Assembly: GCF_022513565.1 (NCBI RefSeq)
Contig: NZ_JAKWBE010000037.1
Coordinates: forward strand, 1 to 64,000
Source: Streptomyces gilvus
Lineage (GTDB): Bacteria; Actinomycetota; Actinomycetes; Streptomycetales; Streptomycetaceae
Length of the DNA: 64,000 bases
Direction: 5' to 3'
The translations under genes and the position numbers were made by a program. This document shows, piece after piece, positions 55,580-63,386 of the stretch. Below the pieces are notes generated by a model. It was not told the origin of the DNA, did not search any database, and saw only the letters and a list, made by a program, of their open reading frames with translations. Numbering within the stretch: position 1 is the first letter of the stretch; each line of letters opens with the position of its first letter.

Positions 55580-55852
55580 ATGGGCACCATGTTGATCGCC
55601 GGGACCGTCGTCCTGGTCCTCTTGGGATTCGGAAACCACGTGTGGTGGCTGGCCGCGGCCGGCGTCCTCTTCCTCTACCTGCAGTACGGCCGGGACTCCT
55701 CGCCGTCGTCCTCCGGGGGAGGCGGCGCGTCGGGATCGGCCCCCGCCACCTACCAGGCGTACCGCAAGCGCCGTGACCAGCAGGCCAAGTGGGAGCGCCG
55801 CTACCGGCGCGAGCGCCCCCTGGAGGCCCGCCGCCAGGAGCGCGGCAAGTAG
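55580..55852 (+). CDS. small membrane protein
   Basis: This 90-residue protein has two short hydrophobic segments (MLIAGTVVLVLLGFGN and VWWLAAAGVLFLYLQYG), a Ser/Gly-rich linker and a highly basic C-terminus (YRKRRDQQAKWERRYRRERP). It probably sits in the membrane with the tail inside. The function is unknown. The ATG follows GGAGG at 7 nt. It converges on pspAB. Confidence 0.8.
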   Translation: MGTMLIAGTVVLVLLGFGNHVWWLAAAGVLFLYLQYGRDSSPSSSGGGGASGSAPATYQAYRKRRDQQAKWERRYRRERPLEARRQERGK

Positions 55853-55894
55853 GACCACGGGCCGGGGACTTCAGGCCAGGACTTCAGGCCACGA

Positions 55895-56479
55895 CTACAG
55901 GCCGGGAGCGCCCCACACCGGGAACCACCGGCTCAGGTCCTGTTCCATCCGCAGGTCACCGGCGAGCGCGGCCTTGATCTGCAGCTCCAGCGCGTTGTCG
56001 CGCCGCTGTCCGGCACCGGGCAGCGGCGCGAACGGATAGAACGTGCCGCGCTTGTACAGGTACACCAGCGCCAGCCGCTTGCCGCCCTCGCCCGCGAACG
56101 CGGCCAGGGAGCACAGCAGTTGCGGCCCGAAGCCGTTGACCTCCATCGAACTGTTCACGGCGTGCAGGTCGTTGACGAGCTCCGACAGCTGCTCGGGGGA
56201 GCGGCGCGAGACCAGCCAGGAGTAGCCGAACTCGTCCTGGCTCAGCTCCACCGGCGGCCCGTCCCGGTCGGCGTCCGCGTCCAGCAGGGCCTGGACCTCC
56301 CGGTGCGTCTGCTCGAAGGCCGCGCCCTCGACCGTGGCGAAGCACACCGCGCCGGTGCCGGTCGGAGTGAAACCGGCCGCGGCCTCGAGGGTCACGGCCG
56401 CCGACGGCAGCGCGAAGAGCTGGTCGAGGTCGGGCAGGGCCGGCTTGGTGCGGCCGAGCAGGATGTCCAGGAGCCCCAT
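55895..56479 (-). CDS. pspAB: PspA-associated protein PspAB
   Basis: This 194-residue cytoplasmic protein matches PspAB, an actinobacterial companion of the phage-shock/envelope-stress protein PspA. Landmarks are LDILLGRTKP, DLDQLFALPSAAVTLEAA, DLHAVNSSMEVNGFGPQLL, LVYLYKRGTFYPFAP and the C-terminus LSRWFPVWGAPGL. It begins 3 nt after the htpX stop, so the two form an operon. The biochemical role is unknown. The context points to membrane quality control. Confidence 0.9.
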   Translation of the reverse strand: MGLLDILLGRTKPALPDLDQLFALPSAAVTLEAAAGFTPTGTGAVCFATVEGAAFEQTHREVQALLDADADRDGPPVELSQDEFGYSWLVSRRSPEQLSELVNDLHAVNSSMEVNGFGPQLLCSLAAFAGEGGKRLALVYLYKRGTFYPFAPLPGAGQRRDNALELQIKAALAGDLRMEQDLSRWFPVWGAPGL

Positions 56480-56482
56480 GCA

Positions 56483-57400
56483 TCACGCCTTTCCGGGGGT
56501 GGGTGCCTCACCCAGCTCGGCCGAGATCCGGCCCAGCTGGTCGAGCCGTTGTTCCAGGCTCGGGTGGGTGGAGAAGAACCGCTCGATGCCGGGCTCCTTG
56601 CCGGTGGCGGGGGTGAAGTAGAAGGCGTTGAAGGCCTGCGCGGTCCGCAGGTCCTTGGTGGGGATCCGGGCGATGTCGCCGGAGACCTTGGTCAGCGCGG
56701 AGGCCAGCGCCGAGGGCCGCCCGGTCAGCAGCGCCGCCGCCCGGTCCGCGGCCAGTTCCCGGTACCGGGACAGCGCCCTGATCAGCAGGAAGCTGATCGC
56801 GTACACGGCCGCCGACACACCCATCACGGCGGCGAAGACCGCCGCGGTGTTCTGGTCCCGGCGTCCGCCGCCGAAGAGCTGGGAGTAGAAGGCGAACCGC
56901 ACGATCAGTCCCGCGATCACCCCGAGGAACGACGCGATGGTGATGACGGCGACGTCCTTGTGCGCGACGTGGGACAGCTCGTGCGCGAGGACGCCCTCCA
57001 GCTCGGCGGGCTCCAGCCGCCGCAGCAGTCCGGTCGTCACACAGACCACGGCATGGTCGGCGTTGCGTCCGGTGGCGAACGCGTTCGGCATGTCCATATC
57101 GGACACGGCGACGACGGGCTTGGGCATGTCGGCGATCGCGCACAGCCGGTCGATCACCGCGTGCAGCTCGGGATACTCCTCGCGCTCCACGACCCGCCCG
57201 CGCATGGCGAACATCGCGATCCGGTCGGAGAACCAGAACTGGGCGACGAACATGGCCGCGATCAGCACCACGACCAGCAGCCATGACTTCAGCAACACGA
57301 TCAACGCGGCGACGAAGGCCACGTACAGCAATCCGAGCAGGAACATCGTGACCGTCATCCGCACGGTCAGCCGCCGGTCGCTCCGGAAACGGCTCTGCAT
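56483..57400 (-). CDS. htpX: membrane zinc metalloprotease HtpX
   Basis: This 305-residue M48 protease degrades damaged membrane proteins. N-terminal helices (MFLLGLLYVAFVAALIVLL and LVVVLIAAMFVAQFW) are followed by the zinc site LAHELSHVAHKD (HExxH) and the third ligand Glu in SRYRELAADRAAA. Two more helices lie between (ITIASFLGVIAGLIV and AVMGVSAAVYAISFLL). It is followed at once by pspAB. The ATG at 57400 has no strong ribosome binding site. Confidence 0.95.
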   Translation of the reverse strand: MQSRFRSDRRLTVRMTVTMFLLGLLYVAFVAALIVLLKSWLLVVVLIAAMFVAQFWFSDRIAMFAMRGRVVEREEYPELHAVIDRLCAIADMPKPVVAVSDMDMPNAFATGRNADHAVVCVTTGLLRRLEPAELEGVLAHELSHVAHKDVAVITIASFLGVIAGLIVRFAFYSQLFGGGRRDQNTAAVFAAVMGVSAAVYAISFLLIRALSRYRELAADRAAALLTGRPSALASALTKVSGDIARIPTKDLRTAQAFNAFYFTPATGKEPGIERFFSTHPSLEQRLDQLGRISAELGEAPTPGKA

Positions 57401-57522
57401 TGTGCATCACCCCGCAGTCAGGCACTCGTCCCACTGCCAGTGTGCACCCCGCGCTTCCCATGAAGTGGTCCACAACGGCCCTAGGAGCTGCAAAAGGTCC
57501 CTGTGGGAGGCCCGCGCGCGTC

Positions 57523-57780
57523 CTAGTACGGCGCCCGGAAACGCACCCATCCCAGCAGGACGATCACCACCGCCACGGTCCCGAACACCAGCGCCGTCGA
57601 CATCCACGAGGACCTGCGCGGGGTCACCGGGCCCGGGTCGGCGCGGAAGGGCTGCGGCTCGGGCGGGTTCTCCCGCCAGCGCGCGGCCAGCATCCGGGCC
57701 CGTGCGGAAGACTCCTTGTGCTCCGCCCGGTCCGCCCATTTGAGGTCGAACTCCCGCTCGGCATCGTCCTGTTGGGCCAT
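57523..57780 (-). CDS. small single-helix membrane protein
   Basis: This 85-residue protein has a charged cytoplasmic part (EFDLKWADRAEHKESSARAR) and one C-terminal helix (MSTALVFGTVAVVIVLLGWV). The ATG at 57780 follows a purine run GGGGGAGAGA. Function is unknown. It lies between htpX and glnA on the same strand but is separated from glnA by a terminator. Confidence 0.78.
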   Translation of the reverse strand: MAQQDDAEREFDLKWADRAEHKESSARARMLAARWRENPPEPQPFRADPGPVTPRRSSWMSTALVFGTVAVVIVLLGWVRFRAPY

Positions 57781-57843
57781 CCCCGTCTCTCCCCCTCGAC
57801 ACCGCCGCCCCTGTCGAACAGCTGTGCCGCACACCATACGACG

Positions 57844-57877
57844 ACGCCCCCGTCCCGGGAAACCGGAACGGGGGCGT
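57844..57877 (-). terminator. terminator of glnA
   Basis: The stem ACGCCCCCGT / ACGGGGGCGT, extended by CCGG / CCGG past one mismatch, has a GAAA loop. It lies 26 bp after the glnA stop. Confidence 0.85.
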
Positions 57878-57902
57878 GGCCGAAAGACGGCTCAGGGGCC
57901 GA

Positions 57903-59312
57903 TCACACGTCGAAGTAGAGCTCGAACTCGTGCGGGTGCGGACGCAGCTGCAGCGGGGCGATCTCGTTGGCGCGCTTGAAGTCGATCCAGGTCTCGATCA
58001 GGTCGGCCGTGAAGACGTCACCGGCGAGCAGGAACTCGTGGTCGCGCTCGAGGGAGTCGAGGACGGCCGGGAGCGAGGTCGGGACCTGCGCGACGTTGGC
58101 GTGCTCCTCGGGAGCCAGCTCGTAGAGGTCCTTGTCGATCGGCTCGGCCGGCTCGATCTTGTTCTTGATGCCGTCCAGGCCCGCGAGCAGCAGGGCCGAG
58201 AAGGCCAGGTACGGGTTGCCGGAGGAGTCGGGCGCGCGGAACTCGACGCGCTTGGCCTTCGGGTTGGAGCCCGTGATCGGGATACGCATGGCCGCGGAGC
58301 GGTTGCGCTGCGAGTACACCAGGTTGATCGGCGCCTCGAAGCCCGGCACCAGACGGTGGTAGGAGTTCACCGTCGGGTTGGTGAAGGCCAGCAGCGACGG
58401 GGCGTGCTTGAGGATGCCGCCGATGTAGTAGCGGGCGGTGTCCGACAGGCCCGCGTAACCGGCCTCGTCGTAGAACAGCGGGTCGCCGTTGCTCCACAGC
58501 GACTGGTGCACGTGCATGCCCGAGCCGTTGTCGCCGAAGATCGGCTTCGGCATGAAGGTCGCGGTCTTGCCGTTGCGCCAGGCGACGTTCTTCACGATGT
58601 ACTTGAAGAGCTGGAGGTCGTCGGCCGCGGCGAGCAGCGTGTTGAACTTGTAGTTGATCTCCGCCTGGCCGGCGGTGCCCACCTCGTGGTGCTGGCGCTC
58701 GACCTTCAGGCCGGACCGCTCCAGCTCCAGGGAGATCTCGGCGCGCAGGTCGGCGAAGTGGTCGACCGGCGGGACCGGGAAGTAGCCGCCCTTGTAGCGG
58801 ACCTTGTAACCGCGGTTGTCCTCGAGGGCGCCGGTGTTCCAGGCGCCGGCCTCGGAGTCGATGTGGTAGAAGCTCTCGTTCGCCGAGGTGGCGAAACGGA
58901 CGCTGTCGAAGACGTAGAACTCGGCCTCGGGACCGAAGTACGCGGTGTCCGCGATACCGGTGGAGGCGAGGTAGGCCTCGGCCTTCTTCGCCACGTTGCG
59001 CGGGTCACGGGAGTACTGCTCGCCCGTGATCGGGTCGTGGATGAAGAAGTTGATGTTGAGCGTCTTGTCCCGGCGGAAGGGGTCGACCCGGGCGGTCGAC
59101 AGGTCCGCGCGCAGCGCCATGTCGGACTCGTGGATCGCCTGGAAACCACGGATCGAGGATCCGTCGAAGGCGAGCTCGTCGTCCGGGTCGAACGCCTCGA
59201 CGGGCACCGTGAAGTGCTGCATGACGCCCGGCAGGTCGCAGAAGCGGACGTCGACGAACTTGACGTCCTCGTCCGCGATGAACTTCTTGGCCTCGTCGGC
59301 GTTCTGGAACAT
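57903..59312 (-). CDS. glnA: glutamine synthetase type I
   Basis: This 469-residue dodecameric enzyme is the main glutamine synthetase. It begins MFQNADEAKKFIADEDVKFV. Active-site blocks are AFDGSSIRGF, GPEAEFYVFD, FMPKPIFGDNGSGMHVHQS, NPTVNSYHRLVPGFEAP and RVEFRAPDSSGNPYL. The adenylylation site Tyr of DKDLYELAPEE (near 397) is present, so GlnE in this window can switch it off. The ATG at 59312 follows AGGAGGAG. A classical GlnR box lies about 100 bp upstream. Confidence 0.98.
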   Translation of the reverse strand: MFQNADEAKKFIADEDVKFVDVRFCDLPGVMQHFTVPVEAFDPDDELAFDGSSIRGFQAIHESDMALRADLSTARVDPFRRDKTLNINFFIHDPITGEQYSRDPRNVAKKAEAYLASTGIADTAYFGPEAEFYVFDSVRFATSANESFYHIDSEAGAWNTGALEDNRGYKVRYKGGYFPVPPVDHFADLRAEISLELERSGLKVERQHHEVGTAGQAEINYKFNTLLAAADDLQLFKYIVKNVAWRNGKTATFMPKPIFGDNGSGMHVHQSLWSNGDPLFYDEAGYAGLSDTARYYIGGILKHAPSLLAFTNPTVNSYHRLVPGFEAPINLVYSQRNRSAAMRIPITGSNPKAKRVEFRAPDSSGNPYLAFSALLLAGLDGIKNKIEPAEPIDKDLYELAPEEHANVAQVPTSLPAVLDSLERDHEFLLAGDVFTADLIETWIDFKRANEIAPLQLRPHPHEFELYFDV

Positions 59313-59409
59313 CCAGCTCCTCCTACTCCCGACCTGTCCCGCCGGGGTGGTAGTTCGTTCGTGCGGCCAGTGCGGTGGCACACGCTGACCTCGACACTAG
59401 GGACGCGTG

Positions 59410-59447
59410 ATTTCTCGGGCGTGACCCATTTGTTTCGCACAAGTTAA
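59410..59447 (-). promoter_or_regulatory. GlnR operator of glnA
   Basis: On the minus strand, in order: GTTAAC, n6, GAAAC, n6, GTCAC, n6, GAAAT. This is the double a-b-a-b arrangement of the Streptomyces GlnR consensus (gTnAC-n6-GaAAc). GlnR would activate glnA from here in nitrogen limitation. Confidence 0.88.
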
Positions 59448-59510
59448 CCGGAGTGCGTCCGGTTGACCCCACCTGTCCGTATCCCGAAACGGTGGCAGTA
59501 CCGTGGACGC

Positions 59511-59981
59511 GTGGACAAGAGGGAAGCAGTGGGATCGTGGCTCTCGGGCCCCCGGGCGGCCGCCGAGGACGCCGGTGTCGACTTCGGATACCGAGGTGAA
59601 CAGCTCGGTCTGCCCGAGCAGGGACCGGGCTCGATCGCCCGCCCCGGACGCCGGCTCGGCGCCCTGGCCGTGGACTGGGGCCTGTGCCTCTTGATCGCAT
59701 ACGGTCTCATCACACACGGCTACCAGCCCGGCGCGACCGGGAACTGGGCCCTGCTGGTCTTCTTCGTCCTCGGCGTCCTCACCGTCGGCACGATCGGCTT
59801 CACCCCCGGCAAGCGCCTCTTCGGCCTGCGCGTGGTCGACCTCGGTACCGGGCAGCCCACCTTCCTGCGGAGCGTCCTGCGCACGGCCCTGCTGTGCGTC
59901 GCCATCCCGGCCCTGATCTGGGACCGCGACGGCAGGGGCCTGCACGACCGGCTGGCCCGCACGGTCGAGGTCCGTGTCTGA
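59511..59981 (+). CDS. RDD family membrane protein
   Basis: This 156-residue protein has three membrane segments (LAVDWGLCLLIAYGL, ALLVFFVLGVLTVGTIGF, LLCVAIPALIW) and RDD-type motifs (RPGRRLGALAVDW; FTPGKRLFGLRV; DGRGLHDRLARTVEV). RDD proteins are small transport- or stress-related membrane proteins of uncertain role. I chose the GTG at 59511 (VDKREAVGSWL) as the start because conserved sequence begins there. It is divergent from glnA. Confidence 0.85.
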   Translation: MDKREAVGSWLSGPRAAAEDAGVDFGYRGEQLGLPEQGPGSIARPGRRLGALAVDWGLCLLIAYGLITHGYQPGATGNWALLVFFVLGVLTVGTIGFTPGKRLFGLRVVDLGTGQPTFLRSVLRTALLCVAIPALIWDRDGRGLHDRLARTVEVRV

Positions 59982-60013
59982 CCGCTCCGTACAATGGCAA
60001 GGCCCGGACAACG

Positions 60014-60047
60014 CGAAGGGGCGCCCGCGACTGCGGGCGCCCCTTCG
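60014..60047. terminator. bidirectional terminator, RDD / DUF4191 genes
   Basis: A perfect 15-bp stem (CGAAGGGGCGCCCGC and its complement) with a 4-nt loop lies between the two converging genes. Confidence 0.88.
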
Positions 60048-60059
60048 ACACGAGGAGGG

Positions 60060-60761
60060 TCAGCGGGCCTTCGGGCCGCCCTTCGGCAGCTTCATGCCCT
60101 TCGGCATCGGGCCCTTGGGCAGCGGCATGTTGCTCATCAGGTCGCCCATCGCGCGCAGCCGGTCGTTGGTGGCGGTCACCTGGGGGCCGGTCAGCACGCG
60201 GGGGAGCTTCAGCATGGTGGTGCGCACCTTCTTCAGCTCCACCTGGCCGTCGCCCGTGCCGACGATGATGTCGTGCACCGGCACGTCCGCGACGATGCGG
60301 TTCATCTTCTTCTTCTCGGCGGCCAGCAGGGTCTTGACCCGGTTCGGGTTGCCCTCGGCGACCAGGACGATGCCGGCCTTGCCGACGGCCCGGTGCACCA
60401 CGTCCTGGCTGCGGTTCATCGCCACCGCGGGGGTGGTGGTCCAGCCCCGGCCGATGTTGTCCAGCACGGCCGCTGCGGCGCCCGGCTGGCCCTCCATCTG
60501 CCCGAAGGCGGCCCGCTCGGCCCGGCGCCCGAACACGATCGCCGTTCCGAGGAAGGCGAGCAGCAGGCCCAGGATGCCGAGATAGATGGGGTGACCGATC
60601 AAGAAGCCGATCGCGAGGAAAACACCGAAGATGCCGATGCCGACAGCCGCGAGTACAAGACCGATCTTCTTGTCGGCCCTGCGGGTCATCTTGTACGTCA
60701 GGGCGATCTGCTTCAGTCGCCCGGGGTTAGCGGCATCCGCCGCGTTGTCCTTCCTCGCCAT
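60060..60761 (-). CDS. DUF4191 membrane protein
   Basis: This 233-residue protein has two membrane helices (IGLVLAAVGIGIFGVFLAI and IYLGILGLLLAFLGTAIVF) and a cytoplasmic C-terminal domain (GWTTTPAVAMNRSQDVVHRAVGK in part: TTTPAVAMNRSQDVVHRAVG; GDGQVELKKVR) ending in a Lys/Pro/Met-rich tail. DUF4191 is conserved in actinobacteria beside lipA and glnA. The function is unknown. The ATG at 60761 was chosen (MARKDNAAD); it lacks a clear ribosome binding site. Confidence 0.88.
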   Translation of the reverse strand: MARKDNAADAANPGRLKQIALTYKMTRRADKKIGLVLAAVGIGIFGVFLAIGFLIGHPIYLGILGLLLAFLGTAIVFGRRAERAAFGQMEGQPGAAAAVLDNIGRGWTTTPAVAMNRSQDVVHRAVGKAGIVLVAEGNPNRVKTLLAAEKKKMNRIVADVPVHDIIVGTGDGQVELKKVRTTMLKLPRVLTGPQVTATNDRLRAMGDLMSNMPLPKGPMPKGMKLPKGGPKAR

Positions 60762-60831
60762 GCCACGAAGTCTACGTGGCCCCACAAGCGCCGACGACGG
60801 CAGTGCCGGGAAGGACGGGGGGAGGGGCGGT

Positions 60832-61032
60832 TCAGGGGCGGACGGAGGGGAACTGCTCGAGGACGCGCTGGGCCTCGACCCGGTCCTTGGCGCGGCGGCG
60901 GTCCTCCAGGACGGAGGTCCAGGCGTTGCGGCGGGCGGTGCGCTGGCCGCCGCTCAGGAGCAACGACTCGACGGCACGGAGTGCATCGGTGAACGACGGG
61001 ATGGCGGTGGCGCGAACCGGCGCGGCCTGCAT
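60832..61032 (-). CDS. 66-residue conserved-type small protein
   Basis: This short gene encodes MQAAPVRATAIPSFTDALRA and continues with LLLSGGQRTARRNAWTSVLEDRRRA to QFPSVRP (first part: LLLSGGQRTARRNAW). It is predicted helical and basic, with no signal or membrane helix. A small gene at this position between lipA and the DUF4191 gene is also known in S. coelicolor, which supports its being real. The ATG at 61032 is preceded by GGGGGA. Function is unknown. Confidence 0.65.
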   Translation of the reverse strand: MQAAPVRATAIPSFTDALRAVESLLLSGGQRTARRNAWTSVLEDRRRAKDRVEAQRVLEQFPSVRP

Positions 61033-61290
61033 GGTCGAGGTCCCCCCTCGGGGTCGGCGGCTGTCCTGGGTGGTGCACGGGCTGTACAACCAGGGTCACT
61101 GATTGGTGTTACCAGGGCGTGACCGACCGGTCAAACACGAATGAAGGCTTGATTCGTGGCGCGCAAACAGGGACGCGGCCCTGACGGCGCCGCTAGCAGC
61201 GAGGACGTTCAGGACCGCGTTCTATCGGCCACTACTCGTGGGTAGCAACTTGTGCGCAGATTCACACGTTTGGAGTGGCACTCCGTGCCA

Positions 61291-62256
61291 TCAGACCGCC
61301 TGGGAGGCCACGTAGGCGCCCCGCTTCTCCACCGCCATCTGGTAGAGCCGGCCGGCGCGGTAGGAGGAGCGGACCAGGGGGCCGGACATCACGCCGGAGA
61401 AGCCGATCTGCTCGGCCTCCTCCTTCAGCTCCACGAACTCCTGCGGCTTCACCCAGCGCTCCACGGGGTGGTGCCGGACGCTCGGGCGCAGGTACTGCGT
61501 GATGGTGACCAGCTCGCAGCCGGCCTCGTGCAGCTGCCGCAGCGCGTCGCTGACCTCCTCGCGGGTCTCGCCCATGCCGAGGATGAGGTTCGACTTGGTG
61601 ACCAGGCCGACGTCGCGGGCCTCGGTGATGACCTTCAGGGAACGCTCGTAGCGGAAGCCGGGGCGGATGCGCTTGAAGATGCGGGGGACCGTCTCGACGT
61701 TGTGCGCGAAGACCTCGGGGCGGGAGGAGAAGACCTCGGCCAGCTGCTCGGGGACCGCGTTGAAGTCGGGGGCGAGGAGCTCGACCTTGGTGTGGCCGCC
61801 CTCGCGGCCGGCCGTCTGGGCGTGGATCTGGCGGACCGTCTCCGCGTACAGCCAGGCGCCGCCGTCCGCCAGGTCGTCGCGGGCGACGCCGGTGATGGTG
61901 GCGTAGTTCAGGTCCATGGTGACGACGGACTCGCCGACGCGGCGCGGCTCGTCACGGTCGAGGGCCTCGGGCTTGCCGGTGTCGATCTGGCAGAAGTCGC
62001 AGCGCCGGGTGCACTGGTCGCCGCCGATGAGGAAGGTCGCCTCGCGGTCCTCCCAGCACTCGTAGATGTTGGGGCAGCCGGCTTCCTGGCAGACCGTGTG
62101 CAGGCCCTCGCTCTTCACGAGGTTCTGCATCCTGGTGTACTCGGGACCCATTTTCGCCCGCGTCTTGATCCACTCGGGCTTACGCTCGATGGGGGTCTGG
62201 CTGTTGCGGACCTCCAGGCGCAGCATCTTGCGTCCGTCGGGGTTGACTGCGGACAC
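61291..62256 (-). CDS. lipA: lipoyl synthase
   Basis: This 321-residue radical SAM enzyme inserts two sulfurs into protein-bound octanoyl groups to make lipoate for pyruvate, 2-oxoglutarate and glycine-cleavage complexes. Both iron-sulfur clusters are visible: the auxiliary one in CQEAGCPNIYEC and the radical SAM one in CTRRCDFC. The C-terminal RSSYRAG holds the conserved Ser ligand. The GTG start follows AGGGAG. lipB lies just upstream (74-bp gap) on the same strand, so the two act and are probably transcribed together. Confidence 0.97.
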   Translation of the reverse strand: MSAVNPDGRKMLRLEVRNSQTPIERKPEWIKTRAKMGPEYTRMQNLVKSEGLHTVCQEAGCPNIYECWEDREATFLIGGDQCTRRCDFCQIDTGKPEALDRDEPRRVGESVVTMDLNYATITGVARDDLADGGAWLYAETVRQIHAQTAGREGGHTKVELLAPDFNAVPEQLAEVFSSRPEVFAHNVETVPRIFKRIRPGFRYERSLKVITEARDVGLVTKSNLILGMGETREEVSDALRQLHEAGCELVTITQYLRPSVRHHPVERWVKPQEFVELKEEAEQIGFSGVMSGPLVRSSYRAGRLYQMAVEKRGAYVASQAV

Positions 62257-62330
62257 GACCGGCTCCCTAGCGATTGATTCTTCGGCGTGCTCAAGGGTAC
62301 GCCCGTGGATTTGAAAGCCCTGGGCCGTGT

Positions 62331-63131
62331 TCAGGCCGCCGGTGTCTTCTCGATCACCCTCGGCCGCAGGTCCGCGTTCCCGAGTACGTCCGTCAAGTGG
62401 CGCTCGACGACCGGCAGTACGTCGGCGATGGTCAGCTCGCGGCCCAGCTCGTGCGCGAGGGAGGTGACGCCCGCGTCACGGATGCCACAGGGGATGATCT
62501 TGTCGAAGTTGGAGGTGTCCGGGTTCACGTTCAGGGCGAAGCCGTGCATCGTGACGCCCTTGGCGACCCGGATGCCCATGGCGCAGATCTTGCGGTCCTC
62601 GCGGCGCTGGCCGGCGTTGGAGGGGGCGTACTCCGGGCCGTTGAGGCGGGGGTCGAACTCCTCGTCGGTCAGACGGGGGTCGAAGTCGAGGGAGAGCCCG
62701 CCCAGGGCCGGGCGCCGCTCGACGGGGTCGCCGAGGACCCAGACGCCGGCCCGGCCCTCCACCCGGCTGGTCTCGACGCCGAACTCCGCGCAGACCCGGA
62801 TCATCGCGTCCTCGAGCCGGCGCAGATGCGCGACCACGTCCACCGGGCGCGGCAGCTTCTGGATGGGGTAGCCGACCAGCTGGCCCGGTCCGTGCCAGGT
62901 GATCTTGCCGCCGCGGTCCACGTCGATGACCGGGGTGCCGTCGAGGGGGCGCTCGTTGTCCGCCGTGCGCCGGCCGGCCGTGTAGACCGGCGGGTGCTCC
63001 AGAAGCAGCACGGTGTCGGGGACCTCGTCCGCGAAGCGCGCCGCGTGCACCCGGCGCTGCTCGTCCCACGCCACCTGGTAGTCCACGGCCTCGGTACCGA
63101 ATCCCATACGGACGAACCGCAGCTCACTCAC
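62331..63131 (-). CDS. lipB: octanoyltransferase (lipoate biosynthesis)
   Basis: This 266-residue enzyme moves octanoate from acyl carrier protein to lipoyl domains, supplying LipA. Motifs are PPVYTAGRRT, RGGKITWHGPGQLVGYPI and the catalytic Lys/Cys pair in KICAMGIRVAKGVTMHGFALN and IIPCGI. An insertion of about 30 residues (SLDFDPRLTDEEFDPRLNGP) lies before the Lys motif and is typical of Streptomyces. The GTG at 63131 (VSELRFVRMG) follows AGGGAGG. Confidence 0.95.
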   Translation of the reverse strand: MSELRFVRMGFGTEAVDYQVAWDEQRRVHAARFADEVPDTVLLLEHPPVYTAGRRTADNERPLDGTPVIDVDRGGKITWHGPGQLVGYPIQKLPRPVDVVAHLRRLEDAMIRVCAEFGVETSRVEGRAGVWVLGDPVERRPALGGLSLDFDPRLTDEEFDPRLNGPEYAPSNAGQRREDRKICAMGIRVAKGVTMHGFALNVNPDTSNFDKIIPCGIRDAGVTSLAHELGRELTIADVLPVVERHLTDVLGNADLRPRVIEKTPAA

Positions 63132-63386
63132 GGCAAGCGCCTCCCTGGAAGCTCGTAAGGCACGAAACGTGCCTACGCCACTGTACGACCGACCGTCCTG
63201 CGTCAGCCCGGCGGCCAATCCTCACACGATCGGATGAACGAACGGGGAAGCGTGCGACCGTCTGCTCACTCTCCGCTACATTCGCGCCGTTCGCAGAGGC
63301 CATAAGGGCTGCTCACAGGCAATCCGGGCACTCGGAGGCCACCTCGGCCCCGGGGAAGGCCCGAAAGGCAGGAGACCGCACCGCAG

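Noticed and set aside
61136..61158. A terminator from the CACGAAT / ATTCGTG inverted repeat
   Set aside because: The stem is only 7 bp, A+T-rich and lies about 100 bp upstream of the small gene rather than at a gene end; an operator is possible but unsupported.
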